DNA of 44,948 nt from Chloroflexota bacterium (GTDB taxonomy: Bacteria; Chloroflexota; Dehalococcoidia; Lucifugimonadales; Lucifugimonadaceae), in NCBI GenBank assembly GCA_013204555.1, contig JABMNO010000040.1, positions 1 to 44,948 of the forward strand, in the 5' to 3' direction. The notes beneath the pieces are model-generated. The model saw only the letters and a program-made list of their open reading frames with translations. It searched no databases and was not told where the DNA came from. Position numbers and translations under genes: made by a program. Each line of letters begins with the position of its first letter. The first letter of the stretch is position 1. This document shows, piece after piece, positions 1 through 8,074 of the stretch.

Positions 1-16
1 GGGGGGGGGGGGGGGG
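1..16. other. Poly-G run at the window edge
   Basis: The window opens with 16 consecutive G residues, followed by ordinary mixed sequence. It lies at the very end, carries no gene and has no repeat partner elsewhere in the window. A homopolymer exactly at a contig end is most simply a sequencing or assembly artefact (for example two-colour chemistry poly-G). A real G-tract cannot be excluded from the sequence alone. Confidence 0.8.
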
Positions 17-45
17 CGAAAGTTGCGCGTTGAACTGAGGTTTGG

Positions 46-621
46 CTAGGCTGACCAGTTTGGGTCGCGGCCAGTGACGCCAAGTGCTTTCTCAAACGAT
101 GACGCAGTGTCGGCGACTTTCACTTCCAGTCCAAAAGTTTTACCTTCCCCACGTTCAGCGTTGGCACAAAGCATGTTGGAGATCTCCAGCACGGCGTCTC
201 CAACTTCCGATGGCACGTGCAGAGTTTGGCCGGTGGCCGCCGCGAGGTCCCAGCCGTGTACTACCTCTTCAAATAGAGTGATCTGCGCGGCAAATGCAGC
301 GTCGTATTCGCCGGGGCCAAACTGGGTCTTGCCCTCAGTCGCGCCGGACTCCTGCCACGCAGCGACACCGCCATCTACCATGCCCTGAATTACTGAGGCG
401 GGGCTGTCGCCAACAATATCTGCTCCGGGATTCCCGCCTTCTATCAACTGTTTCCGGGCTGACATGGCAGTCATGCCCCAGAAGCCTGCGATGTGATTGG
501 ACAGTTCTTTTACGCTGAAATCAGAGCACGGCGTTGGGCCAGAAAGTTGCGACGAATCTACTCCCGCAGCAACTGATTTGAGCGCGGGCGCCGCCGCCTG
601 CATTAGAGATGCTGTGTCCAT
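46..621 (-). CDS. TIGR03086-type metal-binding protein (DinB/maleylpyruvate isomerase fold)
   Basis: A 191-residue protein of the mycothiol-dependent maleylpyruvate isomerase/DinB four-helix superfamily, close to the TIGR03086 group. Family signatures are visible: PTPCSDFSVKEL near residues 29-40, the metal-ligand His in SNHIAGFWG (H43), and EEVVHGWDLA (H122), which supplies the second His of the metal site. Members of this fold are cytosolic and use a divalent metal; some act on thiol adducts, but the substrate of the TIGR03086 group is generally unknown. The ATG start has no close competitor. The gene lies 68 bp downstream of the PLP-enzyme operon on the same strand, with a perfect palindrome in between, so it may have its own regulated promoter. 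Family assignment is fairly sure; function is not. Confidence 0.75.
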   Translation of the reverse strand: MDTASLMQAAAPALKSVAAGVDSSQLSGPTPCSDFSVKELSNHIAGFWGMTAMSARKQLIEGGNPGADIVGDSPASVIQGMVDGGVAAWQESGATEGKTQFGPGEYDAAFAAQITLFEEVVHGWDLAAATGQTLHVPSEVGDAVLEISNMLCANAERGEGKTFGLEVKVADTASSFEKALGVTGRDPNWSA

Positions 622-666
622 CTACTTCCTCCCAGTGATCTTATGTCGAATTTATGTGAGCGATAG

Positions 667-676
667 CTTACGTAAG
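667..676. promoter_or_regulatory. Perfect 10-bp palindrome, candidate operator
   Basis: CTTACGTAAG is a perfect inverted repeat about 46 bp upstream of the start of the minus-strand gene at 46-621. A further copy of the half-site, GCTTACG, lies at 682-688, giving two closely spaced occurrences. TetR-family operators often look like this, but no TetR gene is present in the window, so the link to a regulator is inference. Confidence 0.35.
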
Positions 677-689
677 TGAATGCTTACGG

Positions 690-1727
690 TCAATCATCTA
701 TCGTCCGTGACCACGCGGTGAGCTCCTCGTTGAACGCAAACACCTGTGGGAGACCGCCCGAGTGGAGGAATAGCACGGTGTCATCTTTTGTAAAGCCACC
801 TGATCGAACACGGTCAATGAGCGCAGACATGGATTTGCCTGTGTAGTTTGGATCAAGAATGACCGCTTCAGTCTGCGCCACCAGGTGAATCGCTTCGAAT
901 GCTGCGTCAGTTGGGGCGGCGTAGGCCCCTCCGTGGAAGCCGTCGATGATCTCGACATCATCTGGATCAAGGTGGATGGGCAGTTTCATCAACTCAGCGC
1001 CCTGCTTTGAGCGACGGACCATCGTCTCGCGCAACTGATCAGTATCAGACGGACTGTACTTGATCATCGACGCTTTCCAATCCAGATCGAGGTTCTTCGC
1101 GAGGAGCCGCAAGCCGGGGAGCGAGCGTCCTGTCAGGCCCCATGCATGGACACGTTCTACACCCAACGCCTCAAGCTGTGCCTTGATTTCGAGACCGGCC
1201 TCTACGAATCCAATAGTTCCCATGATCTCCGGAAACCAATCCTTGTTGAGGATGTACGGATTTCCACCGTCTGCCCGCACCTTATCGGCGAGTTTCTCGG
1301 CATAGGCCATTGCGTCCTCAGCTTCAGACACACGATGGATCTCGCCGCCCATGAGTTTCACGAGGAGCAAGTTGCCTTGCAGTGTGCGTTCGATCTCACC
1401 CTGTGAGACGAGGATGTAGCGAATACCTGCCTTGACGCACCCGGCGGCCGCGACGCGAGCTTGATTCGAATGGAAATTGTTGATGTTGATCAGAGTGTCG
1501 AAACCCTGATTCTTGACGTGAGCCATCTCGAACTCGAAATGTCTCGACTTGTTGCCACCGTATGCGAGGCCAGTAGCGTCATCCCGCTTTACCAGGATGC
1601 GCGGGCCGCCAATCTTTTCCCGAAACGCCGTCCACTCTTCGAGCGGGGTGGGGATGTGTGACCACCGGATGCGGGGGATTTCATCAATGTTGGCCTGGAT
1701 CTGCTCAGGCGTGATCGTGGTCGGCAT
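690..1727 (-). CDS. PLP-dependent D-cysteine desulfhydrase / ACC deaminase family enzyme
   Basis: A 345-residue fold-type II PLP enzyme of the 1-aminocyclopropane-1-carboxylate deaminase/D-cysteine desulfhydrase family. The N-terminal pattern (IPTPLEEW, then ILVKRDDATGLAYGGNKSRH) is characteristic, with the Schiff-base lysine expected at K60 in GGNKSRH. NFHSNQARVAAA, the usual segment contacting substrate and cofactor, follows. Length is normal for the family. The ATG at 1727 is preceded by a GGAG ribosome-binding site. It is the last gene of a tight three-gene minus-strand run, 15 bp after the glycosidase-like gene. Family members split D-cysteine, ACC or related amino acids to a keto acid and ammonia; the sequence does not let me choose the substrate, so the call stays at family level. 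Confidence 0.85.
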   Translation of the reverse strand: MPTTITPEQIQANIDEIPRIRWSHIPTPLEEWTAFREKIGGPRILVKRDDATGLAYGGNKSRHFEFEMAHVKNQGFDTLININNFHSNQARVAAAGCVKAGIRYILVSQGEIERTLQGNLLLVKLMGGEIHRVSEAEDAMAYAEKLADKVRADGGNPYILNKDWFPEIMGTIGFVEAGLEIKAQLEALGVERVHAWGLTGRSLPGLRLLAKNLDLDWKASMIKYSPSDTDQLRETMVRRSKQGAELMKLPIHLDPDDVEIIDGFHGGAYAAPTDAAFEAIHLVAQTEAVILDPNYTGKSMSALIDRVRSGGFTKDDTVLFLHSGGLPQVFAFNEELTAWSRTIDD

Positions 1728-1742
1728 CGTCTCTCCGTGCAG

Positions 1743-2900
1743 TTATTCGGTTGTCGGTGACATTCCGGTCACCTCTGAAAGCAGCCGAAAGAATCCCTGT
1801 TTGCGTTCAGTGTTGATAGTCCAGTTGACTGGCAGGTTCTGGTAGCCATTCACGTAATCGCCATACGCAGCGCTTCCCCCAGCTCCACTCCCTGGGTCGA
1901 AATAGCCCCAGCTTGCGTAGCCAAGTAGCGCAACGGTGAAGTTGTTTGCTGGTTGATCAAATTCGAAGTGGTCGTCCTCGTTGTAAACGATTGGTTTTGG
2001 CGTATAAGCGGCAGAATCGCGGACGTCATTAATCCGTACCCCGATCTGCGAAGTGTCATGCATGCTGTTTCCATGGAGGAGAACGAAGTCGGATGCTCGA
2101 ATCACCTCGTCCGTTGGGACGGACATATGAGCGAAACTCGTGCCGACTAACAAGCGTTCGTTTTGGTGTGTTGTGGATACAACGCGATCGATCAATTCAT
2201 GCACGCGTGGCGGAGTGAGAATCTCATGCTCGTAACGCGGAACGTTGACTTCGTTGTTGATCTCGATCACCACGTTTTTATATCCGTGGGATAGGACCCA
2301 CTCGACAGAATTATCGACTGCGCGTATCACCGCTGCTTCATCCACAAGTCGTTCGTCTTGCCCAAAGTAGAACAGACCCAGAATGACCACCATTCCGTTC
2401 GCATCCGCCGCCTCAATCAAGCGGCTAGTCCGGTCCATCCATGCGGGGCGTAGTGCGCCGTCTGGATCAAACGCACCGGAATCCCATGGCTGTGAGCCCA
2501 GTTCGGGCAATCCATCCCACACTTCGTCCACCGAGGCGGTTGGATGGACTCTGTGGATACGTGACATTAGCTCTTTGATGCCTTCGGTCCGGTAGTAGCC
2601 GAGAGGGCTGGCCCCCTGGAGGTTGATTGGCAGACCGAGCAGGCCATGTGCGGCGTATGTCGGGAGAGTATCGATTAGCTCTTGAAGGTTCCGTTCGGGA
2701 TCCCATTCGCCTGTATCCGGGTATGCCCATATGTGCCGGGTTAACGGATTGGCGTCATCGAATATGGCGTTTGCCATTCGGCTGTTGAGCAGCAGGCCCT
2801 CGATCCTCCAGCCGCGGTAGGTTCGGCTTTTGTAAGTAGGCTCGCCATTGATAAGGAACTGTTCTTGATCAATTGAGACTGTGGTGGAGGAATTATTCAC
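1743..2900 (-). CDS. Clan-A glycoside hydrolase-like (TIM-barrel) protein
   Basis: A 385-residue protein from the GTG at 2900, which overlaps the stop of the upstream PLP gene in a GTGAATAA arrangement. Longer in-frame starts lie inside the upstream gene and read as its shadow. The layout resembles clan GH-A/cellulase-fold enzymes: VVIEINNEVNVP carries the Asn-Glu pair expected at the end of strand 4 (E217, acid/base), and PIVYNEDDHF places a second Glu at strand 7 (E308, nucleophile). Strand-like segments such as MVVILGLFYFG and FVLLHGNSM lie at suitable spacing. No signal peptide is visible, so it should be cytoplasmic. Co-transcription with two PLP enzymes suggests catabolism of an amino-sugar or related compound, which is inference; the substrate is unknown. 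Confidence 0.65.
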   Translation of the reverse strand: MNNSSTTVSIDQEQFLINGEPTYKSRTYRGWRIEGLLLNSRMANAIFDDANPLTRHIWAYPDTGEWDPERNLQELIDTLPTYAAHGLLGLPINLQGASPLGYYRTEGIKELMSRIHRVHPTASVDEVWDGLPELGSQPWDSGAFDPDGALRPAWMDRTSRLIEAADANGMVVILGLFYFGQDERLVDEAAVIRAVDNSVEWVLSHGYKNVVIEINNEVNVPRYEHEILTPPRVHELIDRVVSTTHQNERLLVGTSFAHMSVPTDEVIRASDFVLLHGNSMHDTSQIGVRINDVRDSAAYTPKPIVYNEDDHFEFDQPANNFTVALLGYASWGYFDPGSGAGGSAAYGDYVNGYQNLPVNWTINTERKQGFFRLLSEVTGMSPTTE

Positions 2901-4017
2901 CGGAAGCGGCTTTAACAAGCTCGTTGCGCACGCGTTCCGCCACAATCTCAAGCTCGCCTTCCTGGATGTTGAGCGGATCGATGACGAGTTGGCGTTCTGG
3001 CCCGTAGTTCGCAACGTAGATCCGGGGAGTCCCTGCCATCAATCGACGGTGGATCTCATCCCGGTCTGGGCCACGCCAGTCGGAACTGAATGAGATCACT
3101 GCATGTGGAATGTAATGGTCTCGGTCATGGACGACCGAGACAGCAATGCCGGGCACTTCAATAATCTGGTCAACCACCATCTGCATCATCTCGCTGTAAC
3201 GCTTCGTTTCATCCTCTTCATCGGTCTCAACGAACTCGCCCAGCGCCGCAACCAGACCTGCCATCTCCTCTTTTGAGACTTTCTGAGCCCTGGCGATTCC
3301 CACGTTTGGGAAGTTGTTGAGGCGCGCGTATTCAACCCACTCGGGTGTGCCAGCCAGGACGCCGGTGCTCTGTGGACCTCTAATTCCTTTGCCACCACTA
3401 AAGCTGACCAGATCAGCACCCTGGTCAAGAAACAGTTTGAGGTTTGAGCGTGGTGGGAGCATTGATGCTGCATCGCATAGCACTGGGAGATCGTGTCTGT
3501 GCGCAATCTCTACCAGCTGCTCCAGCGGAACGATGTCGTTGCGTTTGTACGGTGACTCCAGGTGGATGATTGCGGCAGTGTTTTCGTCGATAGCATCTTC
3601 CACTTCATCTGGCGAGCAGGTAGCGCCGTCCCCAACTTCTTTAAATCGCCCTCCCGAGGTCAAGTAGAGATGGTCGTAAATAAAGCGGTGGTGCTTTTGG
3701 ATGATCAGATCATTGGCCATGCCGTCGGTGTTTGGAAGCGCGGCGATCTTGTCAGGGTCGTCCCGGGCGATTGCCGCTGCTGCCTGAACAACGAGTCCTC
3801 CGGATGCCCCGGACGTAATAGTGGCGGCCGGCGCGCCAATCAACTCAGCAATAGCCTTCCCTGCCTCGATGATGAACTCGTCGATGTTGTAGAACTGGCC
3901 TGATGCCTCTTGCATCGCCTCCATGGCCACCTCACGAGGACGGCTTCCCGAATGTTTCGTATTTGGGCCGCCCGCATTGATAACGGGTTCAACGTCCAAC
4001 CGATCTAGAACACTCAT
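2893..4017 (-). CDS. SelA-like PLP-dependent enzyme (YhfS/DgaE-type)
   Basis: A 374-residue fold-type I PLP enzyme related to SelA (L-seryl-tRNA(Sec) selenium transferase) and to the D-glucosaminate-6-phosphate ammonia-lyase group. VINAGGPNTKHSGSRP near residue 12 and ITSGASGGLVVQAAAA near 67 are typical of the group. CDAASMLPP (D182) and SFSGGKGIRGPQSTG supply the PLP-binding Asp and the Schiff-base lysine K210. It is shorter than genuine SelA (about 460 residues) and lacks its N-terminal extension, so it is most likely a metabolic paralogue rather than the selenocysteine-synthesis enzyme. An AAGGA ribosome-binding site precedes the ATG. It is the first gene of the operon with the GH-like and D-cysteine desulfhydrase-like genes. 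Family is clear; substrate is not. Confidence 0.8.
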   Translation of the reverse strand: MSVLDRLDVEPVINAGGPNTKHSGSRPREVAMEAMQEASGQFYNIDEFIIEAGKAIAELIGAPAATITSGASGGLVVQAAAAIARDDPDKIAALPNTDGMANDLIIQKHHRFIYDHLYLTSGGRFKEVGDGATCSPDEVEDAIDENTAAIIHLESPYKRNDIVPLEQLVEIAHRHDLPVLCDAASMLPPRSNLKLFLDQGADLVSFSGGKGIRGPQSTGVLAGTPEWVEYARLNNFPNVGIARAQKVSKEEMAGLVAALGEFVETDEEDETKRYSEMMQMVVDQIIEVPGIAVSVVHDRDHYIPHAVISFSSDWRGPDRDEIHRRLMAGTPRIYVANYGPERQLVIDPLNIQEGELEIVAERVRNELVKAASGE

Positions 4018-4263
4018 TGCAGGTAGTCCTTCTTTGATCTGGGCTTGATTCGATTTTGATCTGGATCACTCTGGAGCGATCTTCAATATGTCTTGAGAAA
4101 TTGCGGCTAGCCTAGCATCCACAATATCCAGCCTCAATCGCGCACTTGAACCAATCGTCGGAGCCGGACTGTGCCCTGCTATGCTTGACCAGAGGCGCTA
4201 TCGCGCGCCTGTTAATTGATCTGTTGACCCATTTCTTGCTTACGACCTGCGGGTTATTAACTT

Positions 4264-4860
4264 ATGGCCATCGAAGAGATTTCAGCACCATTGCCGATGC
4301 TCGGTAGTATCGACGCGATTGAAGTTGTGGAAGACGCGTCTCCCGGTATCTCTGAGATCACGTTGCGCGGTCTTGAAGGTCAGACTCTCATCTTGAACGA
4401 CGATCATGTTGCGGTTGATGGCAGTGGCAACGATTGGCCGGGCTGGGCGGTGGCGATACTCACAGAAATTTCCGCTGTCAGGGTCTCTTCGAGGTCGAAA
4501 GACCGTGGCGCGTTGATCTGGGGCGTTGTTGGGGCGATTGCGGCGATTGGAGTCTGGCAGGTTGCCAGCAATGACGCCGTCAGCCTGATCGGTGGCCTGG
4601 TTGTTGGTGTCATATCTCTTATCTTGCTTGGCGAATTCTTTCTCAAACCGCCGGATCTGCAACTCGACATCATTGTCGGCTCTAACGTGATGAGCACCTC
4701 TATCAAACGCGGCCAGTCCGGGGAGGCACGGGAATTCGCCATGGCGATTCTTGACACCAGGACTCGAGCGCTTGCTCCTCCACCGGCACCGAATCCTGCG
4801 ACAACGCAGACGTGGTCGACCCGGGTTTCCAACTTCCCGCCGCTATACCCTGGGTCCTAA
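4264..4860 (+). CDS. Hypothetical protein with two membrane segments
   Basis: A 198-residue protein I do not recognise. The first 80 residues look soluble and beta-rich. Two adjacent hydrophobic segments follow, about residues 84-101 (GALIWGVVGAIAAIGVWQ) and 107-125 (LIGGLVVGVISLILLGEFF). The remainder is a soluble tail ending in a Pro/Ala-rich stretch (about 168-180). The arrangement suggests a small inner-membrane protein with both ends on the same side. It is divergent from the SelA-like operon (246-bp shared upstream region) and convergent with tsaD, so it appears to be transcribed alone. No function can be inferred. Confidence 0.6.
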   Translation: MAIEEISAPLPMLGSIDAIEVVEDASPGISEITLRGLEGQTLILNDDHVAVDGSGNDWPGWAVAILTEISAVRVSSRSKDRGALIWGVVGAIAAIGVWQVASNDAVSLIGGLVVGVISLILLGEFFLKPPDLQLDIIVGSNVMSTSIKRGQSGEAREFAMAILDTRTRALAPPPAPNPATTQTWSTRVSNFPPLYPGS

Positions 4861-4877
4861 TCCCGAGTTCTGGGCGC

Positions 4878-5942
4878 TCAGGCTACTTTCCCGAGGCGTA
4901 ACGAGGGATCGACATCGAGGTCGTAGCCCGACGTCTCGCCTCTGGCTAGATGATGGTATGCAGCCGCTGCGATCATAGCGCCATTGTCGGTGCAAAGTAT
5001 CGGTGGCGGAATGAACACCGGCAGCGTCGATTGCCTGTGGAACTGCTGCCGCAATCTACCGTTAGCGGCCACTCCACCGCCAACGATAATCCCATTACAC
5101 TCGAACTGTTCCGCGGCCGCAACAGTCTTCGTGACGAGCACATCGACAATCGATTCCTGAAGCTCATGAGATAGGCCTGCTACCAAACGATTGTCGCGTC
5201 CGGCATCCGTAAGACCAAGGTCCTCCGCTCGGCGCAGCATGGCTGTCTTTAGCCCGCTGAAGCTGAAGTCGTGCGTTTCCCTGATCCACGCCCTTGGGAG
5301 TCGCTCAAGATCGGGATGGCGCTCGGCAACTCGCGATATTTCTGGGCCGCCCGGATAGGGCATCCCCATGATTCGAGCACACTTATCGAACGCCTCACCA
5401 GCCGCATCGTCTCTGGTTGCGCCGATCAACTCGTACTGCGTGTGGCTGCGGATCACAATCAACTCCGTATGACCGCCGCTCACGATAATCCCCATTAGAG
5501 GGAACGCAGGGTTTTCTCTGAGTACACCGAATTCTTCAACGAGCCAGGCGGCCTTCAGGTGTCCCTCAAGGTGGTTCACGCCCAGTAGCGGCACTCCGAG
5601 TGACGCAGATAGTCCTTTGGCGGCGTTAACGCCTACGATCAGTGCACCAGCCAGGCCGGGGCCGCTGGTGACTGCGACCGCATCGACATCGGACCAGACA
5701 AGACTTGCGTCTTCCAGGGCTTCACGAATCACAGGAGTGATTGCCAGAATGTGCTGGCGCGACGCAAGCTCCGGGACAATCCCGCCGTGCAACGAGTGCA
5801 TCTCTGCCTGTGAGGCGATCACGTTAGAGAGTACGCGCGTGCCATCGGTGACGATCGCTGCGGCAGTTTCGTCGCATGATGTTTCTATGCCAAGGATATT
5901 CACGGGAGAAGCGAGCGCCTGTTCGAGATTCTTGAAATTCAT
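4878..5942 (-). CDS. tsaD: tRNA N6-threonylcarbamoyladenosine transferase TsaD
   Basis: TsaD transfers the threonylcarbamoyl group from threonylcarbamoyl-AMP to A37 of ANN-decoding tRNAs (t6A), working with TsaB and TsaE in the cytoplasm. The family signature NILGIETSCDETAAAIV is present near the N-terminus. NHLEGHLKA retains the paired metal-binding histidines, and SGGHTEL and the AAGEAFDK nucleotide-site region follow. The C-terminal GGVAANGRLRQQ and CTDNGAMIA motifs are also present. The ATG at 5942 gives 354 residues; a GTG at 5903 would give the 341-residue form starting right before NILGIE, as in most homologues, and a TTG at 5966 is also possible. No clear ribosome-binding site separates them. 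It stands alone, with no tsaB or tsaE beside it. Identity is very secure. Confidence 0.95.
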   Translation of the reverse strand: MNFKNLEQALASPVNILGIETSCDETAAAIVTDGTRVLSNVIASQAEMHSLHGGIVPELASRQHILAITPVIREALEDASLVWSDVDAVAVTSGPGLAGALIVGVNAAKGLSASLGVPLLGVNHLEGHLKAAWLVEEFGVLRENPAFPLMGIIVSGGHTELIVIRSHTQYELIGATRDDAAGEAFDKCARIMGMPYPGGPEISRVAERHPDLERLPRAWIRETHDFSFSGLKTAMLRRAEDLGLTDAGRDNRLVAGLSHELQESIVDVLVTKTVAAAEQFECNGIIVGGGVAANGRLRQQFHRQSTLPVFIPPPILCTDNGAMIAAAAYHHLARGETSGYDLDVDPSLRLGKVA

Positions 5943-6059
5943 GTTTCGCAATTGAATTGTAATCAACGCCGACGCAGCGATCAGTCAGCAGTTTCCACTC
6001 GTATCATTAGACGCATCCTTTCCAACGCAACAATTTTCATCCATAACGAGTCGCCCTAG

Positions 6060-6917
6060 ATGCGTTCGCACTCCAACCTAATGATGATGGGGATCATCGC
6101 CATCGTCGTTGGCATTCTTGCTGTCGGCGGCGGGGTGATATATCTCGTCGTACAACAGGAGGCGTTGGATGAGTTGAACGAGTTCGTTGTAGCGGTTCCA
6201 ACCGAGACACGAGACGCATGGGTTCAACCACCAGTAAAGCCGACTGCCACTGCTGCTACGACCGTTGTGGCATCCGTTGATTCCGACCCCGAAGTAGTCT
6301 CACCGATCGAGTTTGACTTCGCCGGTCTCTATCCCGCAGATCAGACAAATCCGCGCTTTTGGTCCGACCCGCTGTTCGCTGGCACCGGGCCGTTCGGGGG
6401 CCCAACTATTCCCGATGGTTTTGAGTTCGTGTCCAATCTCGACGCTCTCAGAAAAGATGTGGTGAGCGGCGAGCCGAAGATGCTGCTAATTCCGTCGATT
6501 GGTCTCATAGCTCCAGTAGCAGAGCTGATAATCCTGGAGGAAGAGAGCGGCGCAAGGTACGAGCAGCCGGTCAACCTCGTCGGTCACATTCCAGAGACGC
6601 CAAATCCGGGGCAGCCGGGCAACGGTTGGTATTTTGGCCACCTTGAGAGTCCAATTCTGGGCGAAGGCAACATCTTCAACCGACTTCCAGACATTGTCGA
6701 GATGATCAAAAACGATCCCGTGGATGTAATAATTGAGACCGACAATGAGGCTTTCTTGTATCGCGTGACTGGATCAAACGTAATTCCGAAAGAAGACATT
6801 GAGCTATACCGGTCTGACACCGCCACAGTCACACTGGTCGCCAGTTTTCCTTCGCGCGTGTACTCGCACAGACTGCTGATTACGGCAGAGTTAATCGCGG
6901 CCAAACTCAACTCCTAG
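6060..6917 (+). CDS. Sortase-fold membrane protein with catalytic Cys replaced by Ser
   Basis: A 285-residue protein with an uncleaved N-terminal membrane anchor (residues 10-31), a Thr/Pro/Ala-rich linker (about 45-85) and a C-terminal sortase-like domain (about 140-277). The domain shows LLIPSIGLIAPV, then NPGQPGNGWYFGHLESP with the expected catalytic His (H194), and the final strand TVTLVASFPSRVYSHRLLITAEL. Sortases carry TLVTC at this point; here the position is ASF with Ser262 (AGT codon at 6843-6845), while the following Arg (R271) is kept. The fold assignment is good, but normal Cys transpeptidation should be lost, so it may be a non-catalytic or Ser-based homologue. It stands alone between divergent tsaD and the ctaA-ctaB pair. 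Confidence 0.75.
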   Translation: MRSHSNLMMMGIIAIVVGILAVGGGVIYLVVQQEALDELNEFVVAVPTETRDAWVQPPVKPTATAATTVVASVDSDPEVVSPIEFDFAGLYPADQTNPRFWSDPLFAGTGPFGGPTIPDGFEFVSNLDALRKDVVSGEPKMLLIPSIGLIAPVAELIILEEESGARYEQPVNLVGHIPETPNPGQPGNGWYFGHLESPILGEGNIFNRLPDIVEMIKNDPVDVIIETDNEAFLYRVTGSNVIPKEDIELYRSDTATVTLVASFPSRVYSHRLLITAELIAAKLNS

Positions 6918-6999
6918 CAGTTATGGCGCGGTTCCTACCGTAAATGCTGTTTATCGCGACTCTGATCTGCGCGACACTATTCTGACATTGCGACAAATT

Positions 7000-7012
7000 T
7001 CACAAGTTGTGA
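7000..7012. promoter_or_regulatory. Palindrome upstream of ctaA, candidate operator
   Basis: TCACAAGTTGTGA is a perfect 13-base inverted repeat (TCACAA, one central base, TTGTGA) 35 bp before the ctaA start, where a promoter is expected. The half-sites are shared with redox regulators such as Rex and FNR, but the arms here have the opposite order and spacing, so those proteins are not directly implied. Regulatory function is inference. Confidence 0.3.
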
Positions 7013-7047
7013 CATAGCGCGGCGGAAAACGAGTTCGGATTAAATTA

Positions 7048-8046
7048 TTGACTACTTCGGCCGCGCCAACTGACGATGGCGCCAGATCAGTTTCTCAAGG
7101 CACCGATGCTCCCTGGACCGATCGGGTCTACCTTTATCTCCTTGGTTTTTCCGTCATTGGAATCCTGAGTCAAATCACCCTTGGTGGCGTCGTCCGAGTG
7201 ACCGGATCGGGTGATGGATGCCCGGACTGGCCTACCTGTTTCGGCAGATGGATTCCACCGTGGGAGTACCACGCGATCCTGGAGTACAGCCACCGGTCGA
7301 CCGGGACTGTTGTTGGGATAATTATGCTCCTGGCCCTCGTACGGACCTTCCAGAAGTACCGCTCAAATCGAACCCTTTTGTACGTCCTTTCGTCCGCGTT
7401 CGTCCTCGTGGGCATAGTGGGGGTCATTGGTGGGCAGGTAGTTCTGAACGACCTCAATCCGGCGATCCGAACGCTCCACCTTGGCCTTGCCGAGATAGTT
7501 TTGCTCCTCATGATTGTGGCCTTCGTTATCGCTGTCACCAATCCTGTCAGTAGATCATTCAATGTGGCCCAGAGTCTGGAAGCACGGCAGGTTGGCAAGA
7601 TCGCCGGGTGGGCAGCGGTAATAGCGCTTGTGGCGCTCCTGTCTGGCGCCTACGCCGTGTGGCGCAACGCTGGTGGAGTTTGCGGTTCATGGCCGCTCTG
7701 TGGTGGCCCGCTGATCCCCGAGATAACGTTGACATTCATCCACATGATCCACCGGGTACTGGCGGGAGTCAGCGTTGTGTTGGCCGCATACGCTGCGTAC
7801 CGGGTGTATCGACTTGAAGGATCAAGCCAACTACTCCGCCTTGCCGCGGCCGTCGTCGGTATCGTGATCACCGCGCAGATGTTCATCGGTGCGGCGAATC
7901 CATGGACCGATTTCGATACCTGGGCAAAGGCCTCTCATTTGAGCATGGCAACCGTAATGTTCGCCGCAACATCGCTGGTAGCAGTTATCATCTGGCTGTC
8001 AATCTACCGGGAAGAACGCGGAACCGTGGCAAAATCGATTGAGTAG
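7048..8046 (+). CDS. ctaA: Heme A synthase (COX15/CtaA)
   Basis: A 332-residue integral membrane protein of the COX15/CtaA family, which oxidises the C8 methyl of heme O to give heme A for aa3-type cytochrome oxidases. About eight hydrophobic segments are visible. Heme-ligand histidines lie in the usual contexts: LEYSHRSTG in the first half, TLHLGLAE, FIHMIHRVLAG and ASHLSMAT. GSGDGCPDWPTCFG near residue 52 and GGVCGSWPLCGG near 210 provide the extracytoplasmic Cys pairs typical of the family. It starts at a TTG and overlaps or abuts the next gene, ctaB, whose product supplies its substrate. Together they show that the organism builds heme A and so respires oxygen. Confidence 0.92.
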   Translation: MTTSAAPTDDGARSVSQGTDAPWTDRVYLYLLGFSVIGILSQITLGGVVRVTGSGDGCPDWPTCFGRWIPPWEYHAILEYSHRSTGTVVGIIMLLALVRTFQKYRSNRTLLYVLSSAFVLVGIVGVIGGQVVLNDLNPAIRTLHLGLAEIVLLLMIVAFVIAVTNPVSRSFNVAQSLEARQVGKIAGWAAVIALVALLSGAYAVWRNAGGVCGSWPLCGGPLIPEITLTFIHMIHRVLAGVSVVLAAYAAYRVYRLEGSSQLLRLAAAVVGIVITAQMFIGAANPWTDFDTWAKASHLSMATVMFAATSLVAVIIWLSIYREERGTVAKSIE

Positions 8047-8074
8047 CCGAGCAATACCCAGGAGCACTGGTCTG

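Noticed and set aside
2900..3014. Upstream extension of the GH-like protein to residue -38
   Set aside because: The extra segment is the out-of-frame shadow of the SelA-like gene (Ser/Arg-rich, no family similarity); the GTG at 2900 is coupled to that gene's stop.
2893..4017. Genuine selA (selenocysteine synthase), which would support Sec use locally
   Set aside because: It is about 90 residues shorter than SelA, lacks the N-terminal region, and sits in a catabolic-looking operon without selB or selC; a metabolic paralogue is more likely.
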